Origin: Lingula anatina
Lineage: Eukaryota > Brachiopoda > Lingulata > Lingulida > Lingulidae
Assembly (NCBI RefSeq): GCF_001039355.2
Contig: NW_019775736.1
Coordinates: 8,882 to 72,881, forward strand
Direction of reading: 5' to 3'
DNA length: 64,000 bases
Positions 43,449 to 56,611 of the stretch are shown piece after piece. Each line of letters starts with the position of its first letter. Within the stretch, counting starts at the first letter, position 1. The translations under genes were made by a program, and so were the position numbers. The notes below the pieces were generated by a model. The model ran no database searches. It was not told the origin of the DNA and saw only the letters and a list, made by a program, of their open reading frames with translations.

Positions 43449-45039
43449 TTATGAACTTTCTGTCCTTTTAAATACATTTATCCTCTGAAAAAAGTTTTGT
43501 ATTCGTCTTGCCCTGTTTCTTTTTCTGTTTCTTTTTTCTAAAGCAATCATTGCCTCTTTTTCCTTTCTCCTTATTTCTCTAATAAGCGAAGAGAAAGTAT
43601 CATCAACATTAGTCCTTAAGGCAGCTGAGGTTTCATAAAATGGACAATCAAACTGCTGGGCTAGTTGACGCCCTTCTTCAGTGCTAACCTGTGAAAGAGA
43701 GTAAAATATCACTCTTTTCAATGGTAGTCTATAATTAATGTCACAAATTCCACATCAAGTGAGATCAAATGACCACATTACTAAGTATGCAATGTGAACA
43801 AGGTCTTCTATCTTATTACATTCTTTAATTTTTTCTGTTGCTTCTCAGTATAAAATGAAGTTGAAATTAGAGGCTGGCATGAACATTAAGTGATCAATAT
43901 CAGTTTTCTTAAATACATCCAAATATAAAAGTGCTACTTTTTAAGTCTCTGAACACTGGTCACAGAAAAAATGATGTTAAATTCTATGGATTATTTTATA
44001 CTTGGCAAATAAACATGATGATACATACCTTTCTCAATTCTTCCAGATCACATTTGTTAGCAGCTAAAACACAAGGGATATCATCCCTATTTCTAACTCT
44101 GTCGATCAGCTGTTTGTAAGCAATAGCCTCTTCAAAACTACGTCTTTCTATCATGGAGTAACAAATAATGAATCCTTCTCCTTCTCGCATGTACTGGTCT
44201 CTCATAGCAGTGAACTCTGGCTATTGATGAGAAGAAAAAAACATTTTATAGCTACTCGCAGTTAACTAGCTCTAACATTATAATATCCTTAAAGTGTGCA
44301 TCAATTTGTAAAATTAATAATTAAATTAACAATTATTAGACTGGGTTCCCATGCCTGGATCGATCCATCTGGATCGGTCTAACTCCCCAGGGAGATAGAT
44401 AGATCCAAATATCTGTGGGAATGTTCCCTTAAATATCAAAATGATGGTAATGTCTTGTGCTTTGAACTTATAATGCTCATACATGTCAATTATATTAGTT
44501 TTATATAAAAATATATCTATATTCAATTTTTTTAAAAAGACTGCTTTTATGGTTGAACTTACCTGCCCAGCAGTGTCCAATATATCTAGCTGTGCAGCCT
44601 CCCCATCGATAACAGCTTGATGCTGATAAGCATCCTCTGAAAACAGTACAACAATATAGTATTGTAACTTCATAGCTGTAATTGAATTGTGTCCTCACTC
44701 AACAAAAGTAGCAGCCTCTTCATTTCAGTGCTTTTCAAAGTAATAAACATGGCTATATTGTATCATCAAAGGGGTTGAACTCCCAAGGAAGAGGTATGTA
44801 GAGTACGATGATAGTTTTGGTATTTTGTCTCTTTCACACAGAGTACATTTGAAATAATATGTGAACAGAGTAACTACATCTGGCTTTCTTTGTCCAAATC
44901 ATGCCCATGAAATATAACACGTGCTGAGCTTACTTACCCATATGCCCTGATTTGGTGAGCATTTCAATGCACAATAAAATCTAAGTTTTGACCTTCAGCA
45001 GATGTTCATCAATGACATGTGATCTAAACTTTCTTCATA

Positions 45040-45093
<54 letters not shown>

Positions 45094-46273
45094 ACCTATG
45101 GTTGGATCATGATAATCCAAAAAGCGGTGGCAGACAAACTGCATAGTTAAAGCTAAATAAAAAAGAAATGAGGCAAGAATGATTAGAATGTGTATAATTG
45201 CAAGTTCATACTGTAAAATGCTACATATGTACCACATGAATTATATTTTTCTTTTCAAATAAAAAATCAGAAGGAAGTATCTACCACAACAAAGTTTTTT
45301 GTTTTACTTTTCATTTATGTCATTTAAAAAATGTAGACATTTCAGTCTTCCATTCAACAATTAAAGGCATGTCACAGGTCTCAGGATATTTTGTGAAACA
45401 TCAACCACTCATGAAATTCCATCAAATTTGATTTAGTATCAAAATATGGCTAAAACAATGAGTTCATAACAAAAGCTTATGTATAATAAAAGAAGCATTG
45501 TGTAATATCACAGAGCATGTTGTGGCTAACTAATTACTGGGGCAGTACATCACTGCTGGTGATGGAATCCATTGGTTTTAGTGATTCTAACAACTGGGAG
45601 GGTTTCTGGGAAGTAGCACAGAACGGGAGCATAAATAAATAATTTAAACCAAATAAATAAACTGGTTGCATTTCACACCAAAATGAATCTTACCACCAGA
45701 GAATTGGGGTGAAATGGATACTAATATTTTGAGTGAAGTCAAGTTTTAAAAGAGAATCAATGAAAAAAATTGAAGCTTGAGTTTCATGATTCAAAATATG
45801 TCCTTCAAAATATTTTTCTTTCAAAAATAAAAATTAATTTCGTTAGTCAGTACTGTAGTTTTCAAATATTTTTTGGTCAGCTGTTATGGTTAAAACGTCC
45901 TTTAAATATCATTTTTCATATCAGTGTAACCGCCTACATACATAATTTTAGCCTTCCTCTTTCTCGGCCCCTCTTTCTTAGTCATATTTTCTGTCACAAG
46001 GCAAAATGTTACTACGATGTGAATTCACTTTACCTATTCTATTATAATCCATAAACTGACTTACTTTCCTTTAAGTGGGATAACAAACCTTCAGCTAAAT
46101 GTCTAAATCCAAATTATTAGACCAGTGACTGATAAGATAAACTTTCTCATTGTCAGATCTAAGTATAATTTCGTCTTACCGCTCTTTCCAACACCTCCAT
46201 CTCCCAATATTACAACTTTGTACACTCGTACACCTGGTTTCTGTTGTGAGTTAGTCGCTTGTGGTGCGCTCAT
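43449..46273 (-). CDS. RIT1: RIT/Ric-type Ras-like small GTPase
   Basis: Five exons (46180-46273, 45096-45152, 44563-44636, 44029-44220, 43449-43688) give 218 residues; human RIT1 has 219. RIT/Ric GTPases signal to MAP kinases at the plasma membrane. G1 is GDGGVGKS (24-31). The effector loop HDPTIEDAY (46-54) has the histidine that marks the RIT family instead of the tyrosine of Ras. G3 is DTAGQ (71-75), followed by [23 protein letters not shown]4 is NKCD (130-133) and G5 is ETSAA (158-162). The C-terminus is very basic with aromatic residues (about 190-218) and lacks a CAAX prenylation box, as in RIT1, RIT2 and fly Ric, which bind membranes through charge. All catalytic motifs are intact. 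A (CA)n tract abuts the donor of exon 2. Confidence 0.95.
45041..45091. repeat. (CA)n microsatellite at a splice donor
   Basis: About 25 CA units on the plus strand, so (TG)n in the RIT transcript. It begins at intron position +5, directly after GTAA of the exon 2 donor (45095-45094). Confidence 0.93.
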
Positions 46274-47507
46274 TGTACGGTTTGTTGAATCTTATCAATT
46301 GCGTTACAGTTATTAGCTACATTTATACACCAAGTCTATTTTTGACAAACACAATAACCGGAAACGATACTACTTTTGACTGAAGGTGTCGCTTTATTAC
46401 AAGAGAGCCTAATGTTACTGAACAAGTAACGTCAACTCCAGACGCAGAGTGCTATCTGGTTTGTTGTCTTTTCACGTCCCCACACAGCGTTATTCCCCTA
46501 CAACGTTACATATCACTGCATCGTTACTTCCCTAGGAATATTATTATTATTATTGATATTGGCCTACCCATATGTTCAGCACTCCCCCACAACTTTGCTC
46601 CGTCCCATTGGTCTTTGAATCAGCCCGTTTGAATGGCGATTACCACTTTTGGTTCCCAGTGTTTACAGTAAGGTTTTTAAATGTCCATGTCGCGTGTTTA
46701 CAAGCTGGGAGTAACGATATGGGGGAGTTACGGTGCGGTGACGTAAGGATGTATTAACGTACCCGAGTAAAAAGAGAACGAATCAGTTATTGATCACAAC
46801 CTCTACACATAATCAAGGTTATACAACACAAAGCTCTAGCTAAATAGCTGTGTTGTTTCGCTGTCGTGTGTCTCTGAAGGAATCGGTCATAACATCGGTG
46901 ATTTCACGCTCAGCTGATGACAGGATTTCCTTACACATTGTTGTTTTATGAAAACAATACTGTATTTCAGATATTTAAATCCCGGAATTGAACGATTTGT
47001 ATAGTTTACGTGTATGGGAGAAAATACTTTGTAGGCCTACCGAAGTTGAAAAGGGACTCGATAGTAACGCACAACAACCCGTTTTCTTCACCCATCAGAA
47101 TCTGTGACGAAGAGCAATTTTTTGTTTTTCTCTAGTGTGTGTGCCGTAAATGATCCCTGATATGACAAAAAAAAAAAAAAACATGACAACATTTTTCTGA
47201 GAGCCTTCTTTTCCATAACGTACAGCAGCAAAACAGACTGGTATGTCTGTGCCGCAGATTTAAGAGCTGTTTGAGCGTCATTTTTCAAATAAGATTTCAA
47301 AAGTTTAAAATACACAGCAATGTTTGGAAACACAAAATTGTTTGTTATAATTGTAATCCAACTGTAATCCAACACATGAGAATAGAGGGCCTATTTTGAC
47401 AAAATTTCAAAGATGATAACCCATTGTTGTTACCCAGTATCGTGGACGTGCAGATATAGGCCTACATATCACATATTGGCCTACCAGTATAACGAACATA
47501 CCCATTC

Positions 47508-47570
<63 letters not shown>

Positions 47571-48750
47571 AATAAATAAAGATTATTAGAACTTGTTTCC
47601 ATCCCACACAAATCAAGTAAGATTCTGAGTAGAAACCATTCTTTCTCTGTGTTTTAAATAGGTTTCTAGGTATTGCGCCACAGTAGTGACAATGTCCATC
47701 TCTCTAGAACCCATAAGCAAAATAATTCTTTTTCACTGTACCCTTCAAGTGATATAACATACTCTAGCTTCATACTCATTTGGAGAATGAGAAACAATAA
47801 GAGCAAACGTCCGGTCAATATAGGCCTACCTATCGGCCTAACAGCTAGCCTTACGGTAATATCTATGACATGATATCAATGAAAATCTTGTCTTATTTTA
47901 CGGATTTTATTACGACTGCAAATGACTAGCGGACGATACACGAGGCCCTTATTTAGGCTACAGTGATATGAATAATGTTGAGTTTGGGATATTTTCTCCA
48001 CCAATGTGACAACACCTGACCCTCTCACATAAGTAGGCCTAAAAATTCACCCCCATTTCAACCGCCCCACCCCCAACCCACAGTACAAATTGGACTTTGT
48101 AATGCATTCAATTTGATGAAACGGATTTAGACTTGGGATGTAGCTCATTCTCCGTCCACGAATTAATAACTTATTACTGACAAGACTGTAGGAAGACGTT
48201 GACAGTTGCCTCCATCAATCTTTATCTCGAATGACGTGCAATACCTATGCTATTAGCTTATAAACGTGCTCGGTTGAGAAGTTATGGACTTGTTATGCAT
48301 TGCCAGCTGCCAAAGCTTAAATGCCAACAAATGACAGAAATGTCTGCACACTGTGAGACTAAGAGACTACAAATTAATTTAGCAATATACTGCTATGAAT
48401 GTATATTTGTACTTTATCAAAGCGCCAACAAACATGATGTATGAGCTGTGAAAAATGAGGATTTTGAAACAGTTATCTTAAGCGAAAAGTTCAGTTGGGG
48501 ATTTCAAAGATCAAATCTATGAATGGCGAGTAATAAATAAGCCTACTTTCAAGTATTAAAATAAGCTCAAGTCGATTGACTGGACTCGGTGACGATTGAG
48601 CGATATCTTTATCCGATCAGATTAGTTTTCAAATTGGCCAGGTGACAAAGAGAGATCGCTTCAATACAATGCTACAAGAATTTTTAATCTGTAGCTAAAA
48701 TGATGGGCAGAACATCTTTGACTTAAACGTCAACCCTCCACTAGGCTTTG
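46274..48750. other. RIT upstream region and spacer, no gene recognised
   Basis: Presumed RIT promoter at the left, then about 2.4 kb without recognisable coding sequence. A compound (AAT)n-(AAAT)n tract lies at 47510-47580. The short word TAGGCCTAC or part of it recurs several times (for example near 47034, 47458, 47822). Open frames here are short and without known motifs. Confidence 0.55.
47510..47580. repeat. (AAT)n-(AAAT)n compound microsatellite
   Basis: About 17 AAT units followed by about five AAAT units, in the spacer upstream of RIT. Confidence 0.92.
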
Positions 48751-51428
48751 TTCCCCCCCCCCCCCCCAAAAAAAAAAAAAAAAAACAAATCTGACAAAAA
48801 ATCTGAGAGAGACAACTTTAATTAGGTGCAGAGGACCTAGACATGCTTGGTTGTGATAACGGGCATCGTATGAGAAGAACACAGGCTAGGCAAGAGACCA
48901 GAGGAAGAGGGGAGGGGGGTCTAGAATTAAAAATAAACATTATGCCAAAATGTCCCGTCCTTTAGACTACTTTCAATACGAAAATGACAGTTAGTCTTGA
49001 ACTTCTAATGTGACGAAACCAATAGAAGAAAGAAAATCTTCATCTTATAATACCCAGAACAATAACTCTTCACATCAGCCTAGATTAATCTCGCTTATAG
49101 TCCATATGTTTGCTTTCGGAAATCAAACCAACCAATTTTGTATTTACACGTGTTGTCGCTCTTTTTAAAATTACCATGAAGTTGAGTTTCTAACACAATT
49201 GTTTATATTAGAACCAAAGCTGTCAAAGTTCTCCTAACTAAGATTTTTTAATGTGTTTAATTTCTTTAACATCGTTATCTTTACCTTAGTGCCCAAAAAC
49301 AATTCTGATAAAAATACTGTATGGCAGTGAGTTTAAAGTTTTCTTTTTAAGAAATAAATTTAACATTTGCCCTATTTAACTTTAATTTTTTGTTTTATAT
49401 ATCTCACGGTAGAGCATCAGGTTCGATTTATATAAAAATAAAAAATCGTCAATTCACAATCATAGGAAATGAAAAGTGGCTTTCACGGGTAACGGAAATA
49501 CCCAGTGGGACCCTCTAGACGGAATTTCGATCTGCCTGGTTTTGGTGGTTTGCTTCTCAAGACAACTGTGACATACGTGTGTAACTATGTACATAAACGT
49601 TTGGAGGTCTGTAATTTAGGGTCAGACCAGCAAAATTTGAAACTATTAAAACTGAAATGCCGCTATTATTACGACAAAACCACATATCCTTATCACGATA
49701 CAATCTGTTCGGTCTGTTGTCGTGATAACTAGAACCAACCTCCATATGCATCATAAACATGCCTCTACCGTTGCAAGCAACAGTACATGTAACTGGAAAC
49801 GATAGAGGCTTATACTGTTGATAAAGGTTAGTTCCAAGTAATCTCTGCATCTCGGTGTTTATTGGTCTGTGCTTCCGAACGAATTAGATTTATTAGTAGA
49901 CGTACTTGTTTTTAACATTCATGTTGACAACACCAAGGCACGCATAGTGACGTTTATTAGTGAACGTAAAGACCTGTGTGCAAGCGATACTCTTGTAAGT
50001 ATGCCTATGAGGTCGACATTTTACAGATATGGCGTTTAAAAAGCCATTGACTCTATATATACCGTCATGCAAAAGAAGTATTTGCTTCAGATGTTTGATA
50101 TTTGATTTATTAATGTAATTTGAATGTTACACATTTGGACAAACCTAAGGATGTGCGCCGAGACCAACAAGGGATTTGGAAAATAAAGCAATACATTAAT
50201 GCAGTCAATCACAGTCACTCTATTTCATTTGGCTTCACTTTTCTGAACTTCAGTTCTTTTTTCGTTGCAAATACGTAATGTAAATAACGTTGAATGATTG
50301 AATGTTTTTTAAATTATCTTAATTTGATGGCTGTACCCCTTTAAAGTAAATGCTGGCAACATGACTGAGAAGTTTCATAAATGAAAGAATCGTGCAGCTT
50401 ATATGCACTTTTGAAATGCCATAGCTTACTGACACGCAAAATAAAACTTTGGTTTACTGCAGTATTTACTGTAGCAAACAAACGTAGAAGTGAACGGAGT
50501 GCATGCGTGACGGACTATCTGTTGGTGCCAGCTAGACTAGCCAGGTTAATCATTCAATCTATTGTCGTTTTAGGTCTATAAACAATAGTCCATATCTCCC
50601 AGTTTACGTGTATGGCACTTTTTACTCCAAATTTGTTTAAACCAACATCAATCATTTTTTTCCTTCTGGTCAGCACTGCTAATAAGCTGACTCAAAGTAG
50701 CTCCGCGGTCTAGGGATAAAATGTAATATATCACAGTCATTTGGGATATGCTTGCAATCATTTGATAATGTGTCCAGGATTTTATTTCTGAACGATCTTT
50801 ACTCAAAGGAATCAAAGTGTAATATGCAGGTAAATTAGAAGTTCGTCAGCTGACATGTAGGATCTTTGAGTGTGAAATCAGGTAAGATATGATAAGATGA
50901 ATTTGTGTGATGTAACGGGACAGGATGACGCCCAGACTTGGGAACATGCCAAGAGCTCCCATTACAGATAACACAAAATAAACCAACATGACCCTCCTTC
51001 CTTCCTGAAGTGTGTCTGTAAATCTGCTACCCTTATTGAGACGAACGAAGCTATTTATTTATTTATTTATTTATTTATACATGTCTTTTTTTTCTTTTGC
51101 AAAAAAAAAAAAACGTTTAGAAGCTTGTCGTAAAATTCAAAGGGTTTATTTTAGATGCTTTTTTATCAAATGGCTCATATTTATTTACTCTCCGATATAT
51201 TGTTAAAAAGTGTATTGTTTCTAAATAGACTATTTTTTCTGCCTGTTTTTCTAGCTATAATTTATCCCGTCATGAATTACAGCTCGAAAAACATGTTTGG
51301 TTTCTTAACTTTGGCTTTTTCACTTTTTTTATTATCATTAAACAGGAGACAACGAAAAATTTATTTCAGTAGTTTTATTTTTGTCATTATTTATTTATTT
51401 ATTTATTTAGTGTGTGTGCGTGTGTGTG
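48751..51428. repeat. Duplicated unit A, copy A1
   Basis: Begins with C15 then an A-run, and ends in (TTTA)n followed by a TG-rich run directly before an N at 51429. The next 2.7 kb repeats it almost base for base. Differences are scattered substitutions plus small indels, such as an 8-bp difference close to the left end. Short open frames (for example 49505-49732) do not resemble known proteins. Confidence 0.9.
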
Positions 51429-51429
51429 N
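51429..51429. other. Single N at the A1/A2 junction
   Basis: Ambiguous base exactly between the two A units, flanked by low-complexity sequence on both sides. Confidence 0.95.
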
Positions 51430-53747
51430 TTTTCCCCCCCCCCCCCCAAAAAAAAAAAAAAAAAATCTGAAAAAAAATCTGAGAGAGACAACTTTAACTG
51501 TCTCATTAGGTGCAGAGGACCTAGACATGCTTGGTTGTGATAACGGGCATCGTATGAGAAGAACACAGGCTAGGCAAGAGACCAGAAGAAGAGGGGAGGG
51601 GGGGGGGGTCTAGAATTAAAAATAAACATTTTGCCAAAATGTTCCGTCCTTTAGACTACTTTCAATACGAAAATGACAGTTAGTCTTGAACTTCTAATGT
51701 GACGAAACCAATAGAAGAAAGAAAATCTTCATCTTATAATACCCAGAACAATAACTCTTCACATCAGCCCAGGATAATTCGCTTATAGTCCATATGTTTG
51801 CTATCGGAAATCCAACCAACCAATTTTGTATTTACACGTGTTGTCGCCCTTTTTAAAATAACCATGAAGTTGAGTTTCTAACACAATTGTTTATATTAGA
51901 ACCAAAGCTGTCAAAGTTCTCCAAACTAAGATTTTTAATGTGTTTAATTTCTTTAACTAAGCATCGTTATCTTTACCTTAGTGCCCAATAACAATTCTGA
52001 TAAAAATACTGTATGGCAGGGAGTTTAAAGTTTTCTTTTTAAGAAATAAATTTAACATTTGCCCTATTTAACTTTAATTTTTTGTTTAATATATCTCACG
52101 GTAGAGCATCAGGTTCGATTTATATAAAAATAAAAAATCGTCAATTCACAATCATAGGAAATGAAAAGTGGCTTTCACGGGTAACGGAAATACCCAGTGG
52201 GACCCTCTAGACGGAATTTCGATCTGCCTGGTTTTGGTGATTTGCTTCTCAAGACAACTGTGACATATGTGTGTAACTATGTACATAAACTTTTGGAGGT
52301 CTGTAATTTAGGGTCAGACCAACAAAATTTGATACTATTAAAACCTAAATGCCGCTATTATTGCGACAAAACCACATATCCTTATCACGATTCAATCTTT
52401 TCGGTCTGTTGTCGTGATTACTAGAACCAACCTCCATATGCATCATAAACGTGCCTCTACCGTTGCAAGAAACAGTACATGTAACTGGAAACGATAGAGG
52501 CTTATACTGTTGATAAAGGTTAGTTCCAAGTAATCTCTGTATCTCGGTGTTTATTGGTCTGTGCTTCCGAACGAATTAGATTTATTAGTAGACGTACTTG
52601 TTTTTAACATTCATGTTGACAACACCAAGTCACGCATAGTGACGTTTATTAGTGAACGTAAAGACCTGTGTGCAAGCGATACTCTTGTAAGTATGCCTAT
52701 GAGGTCGACATTTTACAGATATGGCGTTTAAAAAGCCATTGACTCTATATATACCGTCATGCAAAAGAAGTGTTTGCTTCAGATGTTTGATATTTGATTT
52801 ATTAATGTAATTTGAATGTTACACATTTGGACAAACCTAAGGATGTGCGCCGAGACCAACAAGGGATTTGGAAAATAAAGCAATACATTAATGCAGTCAA
52901 TCACAGTCACTCTATTTCATTTGGCTTCACTTTTCTGAACTTCAGTTCTTTTTTCGTTGCAAATACGTAATGTAAAGAACGTTGAATGATTGAATGTTTT
53001 TTAAATTGTCTTAATTTGATTGCTGTACCCCTTTAAAGTAAATGCTGGCAACATGACTGAGAAGTTTCATAAATGAAAGAATCGTGCAGCTTATATGCAC
53101 TTTTGAAATGCCATAGCTTACTGACACGCAAAATGAAACTTTGGTTTACTGCAGTATTTACTGTAGCAAACAAACGTAGAAGTGAACGGAGTGCATGCGT
53201 GACGGACTATCTGTTGGTGCCAGCTAGACTAGCCAGGTTAATCATTCAATCTATTGTCGTTTTAGGTCTATAAACGATAGTCCATATCTCCAAGTTTACG
53301 TGTACGGCACTTTTTACTCCAAATTTGTTTAAACCAACATCAATCATTTTTTTTCCTTCTGGTCAGCACTGCTAATAAGCTGACTCAAAGTAGCTCCGCG
53401 GTCTAGGGATAAAATGCAATATATCACAGTCATTTGGGATATTCTTGCAATCATTTGATAATGTGTCCAGGATTTTATTTCTGAACGATCTTTACTCAAA
53501 GGAATCAAAGTGTAATATGCAGGTAAATTAGAAGTTCGTCAGCTGACATGTAGGATCTTTGAGTGTGAAATCAGGTAAGATATGATAAGATGAATTTGTG
53601 TGATGTAACGGGACAGGATGACGCCCAGACTTGGGAACATGCCAAGAGCTCCCATTACAGATAACACAAAATAAACCAGTATGACCCTCCTTCCTTCCTG
53701 AAGTGTGTCTGTAAATCTGCTACCCTTATTTAGACAGACGAAGCTAT

Positions 53748-53790
<43 letters not shown>

Positions 53791-54126
53791 TACCTCTTTT
53801 TTTACAAAAACGTTTAGAAGCTTGTCGTAAAATTCAAAGGGTTTATTTTGGATGATTTTTTATCAAATGGCTCATATTTATTTACTATCCGATATATTGT
53901 TTAAAAGTGTATTGTTTCTAAATAGACTATTTTTTCTGCCTGTTTTTCTAGCTATAATTTATCCCGTCATGAATTACAGCTCGAAAAACATGTTTGGTTT
54001 CTTAACTTTGGCTTTTTTCACTTTTTTATTATCATTAAACAGGAGACAACGAAAAATCTATTTCAGTAGTTTTATTTTTGTCATTATTATTTATTTATTT
54101 ATTTATTTATTTAGTGTGTGTGCGCG
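51430..54126. repeat. Duplicated unit A, copy A2
   Basis: Direct copy of A1 in the same orientation with the same left (C-run/A-run) and right (TTTA)n ends. The frame at 52197-52424, matching 49505-49732 in A1, has mostly amino-acid-changing differences, arguing that it is not a gene. Confidence 0.9.
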
Positions 54127-54127
54127 N
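54127..54127. other. Single N at the A2/B1 junction
   Basis: Ambiguous base directly after the TG-rich end of A2 and directly before the first base shared by B1 and B2. Confidence 0.95.
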
Positions 54128-56320
54128 AATGGTCTGTGTATTCTTTTGCCGTTTCTCAGGGCCTATGATAAAACTACGTCACAAACACGTACACAATGTT
54201 ATTTGAAACAAGGTGATTAAAACGTTGTTTTCGTGACAGGTGTTCATTTGACAAGCAATATCAAATGCATCTATCATGTAGCTTTCAACAAAATTCTAAT
54301 AAATGCCTTTTTTTTCATATCTGCTGTTGTTCTGAATCTCACCTACAAGTTTGGGCTTTAAGTCTTGCTAACAAAATTAATTGGACAGATCTTGGTATTT
54401 GATGCCACTGAATTCATTAAAATATTCAATATCAAATATTCCAAACCGAATGGATGTTTATCTTATTCGTGCCATATTTAACTAAAGTGAGTGACAGCAA
54501 ATTGGAAAAAAAACTTGTAATATTACGCACGCGTGAGCCTTCTGAAATCTCACAACACATCCATATCAAGGAGTGACCTTAAGGTCTGTATGCAAACTTT
54601 AATCTCAAAGCATAATCAAAAGTCTTCACAGCTGAATTTCCATCAAAACATTCATATCAAGTTTTTTAACAATGTAATTATCGCTAACGACGGGCAACTG
54701 TCAGTGTCTTTTCGAATGTCTGGGTGTTTTATGAACGCTCTTTCACCAACACTTGTATGGTAGTTTATAAGGTTCCTGCTTTCAACATCAAGCGTACACG
54801 GCGTATGGGCACCATTAATTTTGTGACAGGATAATAAACTTAGATGGAAGTACAGACAATACAAATATAGTCTAAGTGTGACACTTGAAGCACCGTTTTG
54901 GGATACCACAGAGGTACATTCGTTGGTATGTTACTGCGTTGTCTGAATTATTTTTTAAAACGCCATGTCGCACTGTTCAGTCCCAGTTCGCCTGTTGATG
55001 AGCCAGATATTCGATGTAGGGTCAAAAAACGGATTTTCCTGGGGTAAAGAACGATTTTCCCATACTTACCAATGGTTAATGAATTCCATTCCGTCCATGT
55101 TTTTTTCTCTAATTTTTTTTTTTTTTTTTTTTGTTATGATCTCTTAAGAGATTATTACAGAGGTATAGCCATCTATGAAGGTGCACGTCATCTGATGGAA
55201 AGCACAGATTCCAGAATAATTGCGATAACCGCTGCTTTGGCGGTAAAATGCAATTTATTATAATTCGGTGAGCTGCTTACAATGTTTTTTAATTGTGAAA
55301 TATGAATCTCATACAAACAGTTGTTATCCCTTTAACATAGCGCACTTGGCACTGCCGGGCCAATCAAAGCTTGGCATGCAATGGCAATACCGACTTGACT
55401 CAGCTTTATTAAATGACGCTTGTCAAGAACTGACAGGGCACTGAATTATTAAAAAAAGACAGGACAATCTGTTGCACAATGAAATGCCACAATTAAACGC
55501 CCTTAGATAGTCCAGATGGTATGATCAGTTGATCTGACCTTTTAACTCGACTTCTATAAGGTCAAGGGACGTAAGGGAGGAGTAGGTAGAATCGTCAGTA
55601 TCACATCAGTATGATACGCAAAGAGATAGCATAACAAAGAGTTATATTTACTTTACACAGGAACATTTTCATCAACCAACGAAGGTAAGTTTTCTTAATA
55701 GTCCCATCCTAGAAAACCAGATCTTTCTTTGACAAACTCTAACATTTACCAGAGGTTGAATTGTCTTCATAATATAAAGGTGATGTATGAGCAAGTGCAA
55801 ATTGATCAATGATTTATTACAGCTTTGGTTTTTCGATCAACCAAGGAAAGACTCGTTTTCTCAATAATGGCTATGCACGTGTGTGAACAGACGTTTTTGC
55901 TAGGAGTGTGAGTCAAGAAAAGACAATAAACAATTGTCTGGGGGCCAGTGTGACAGGAATGGTGGTCCTAGGAACGGAAGTTCCCATATGATTAGTAAAG
56001 TTACTTGGAGTATTTGGGGCTAGAATATGGGACTAATGTCACCCGTACGAAGCAATGGGAAACGGACTGTTGTTCCGAGCGGACTACCATTCCGAACTCA
56101 AAGCAACCAGCCAAGTCCGCATTTTTCGGTTAAATTAGCTTTGGTTATTGCTTCAAAGGTACAATTACGGACGCGTACAAAAGAATTCAGGATAATAATA
56201 ATAATAATCTTTATTGGGCACTAAAATGTGTACAGGTTACATTTTACAGGCTCTCTACTCTACCTATAGTACTATAACATCTATATAAATACAAAATATA
56301 TATATATGGAATAGTATATA

Positions 56321-56322
<2 letters not shown>

Positions 56323-56400
<78 letters not shown>
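56323..56400. repeat. Compound (GT)n-(AT)n microsatellite in the B1 LINE
   Basis: (GT)n followed by (AT)n inside the LINE 3-prime region. The B2 counterpart at 61636-61724 is longer in its AT part. Confidence 0.9.
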
Positions 56401-56402
<2 letters not shown>

Positions 56403-56611
56403 CTCTTTAGCATGCTTGCTTCAACTTTTAGACTAAGCAGCCACTCAAGGTTTTCATGATCTGTTTTTTGCTCAGGAGGTGTCATGAGTCTACTTCTTCC
56501 GTCACTGTGTTCTTTACATTTTAGTAAAAAATGAATTTCTGTTTCAATTTCATTACAGTGGGGGCACTTACGATTCTCAGTAGGGGTTTTAAGAGATGAA
56601 AAGCGACCCGC

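Noticed and set aside
45037-45092. CA array read as a possible CRISPR-like or satellite array.
   Set aside because: A plain dinucleotide microsatellite without spacers; its interest lies only in its position at the RIT splice donor.
50891-51040. On the minus strand a hydrophobic frame (GRRV, then LGMFPSLGVIL) looks like a transmembrane exon within unit A.
   Set aside because: All three frames are open here, no matching minus-strand splice donor follows, and I recognise no protein family. A good-looking plus-strand donor nearby gives no coherent exon either.
54533-54763. 76-codon frame conserved in both B copies (54533-54763 and 59834-60064).
   Set aside because: Near-identity is explained by the recent duplication or allelism of the whole unit. 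The composition and the antisense frame are equally unremarkable, and no family is recognised.
56264-56485. Frames rich in Tyr-Ile and Thr-His near both LINE copies.
   Set aside because: They are translations of the compound dinucleotide repeats. Only the flanking zinc-knuckle-like part belongs to the LINE.
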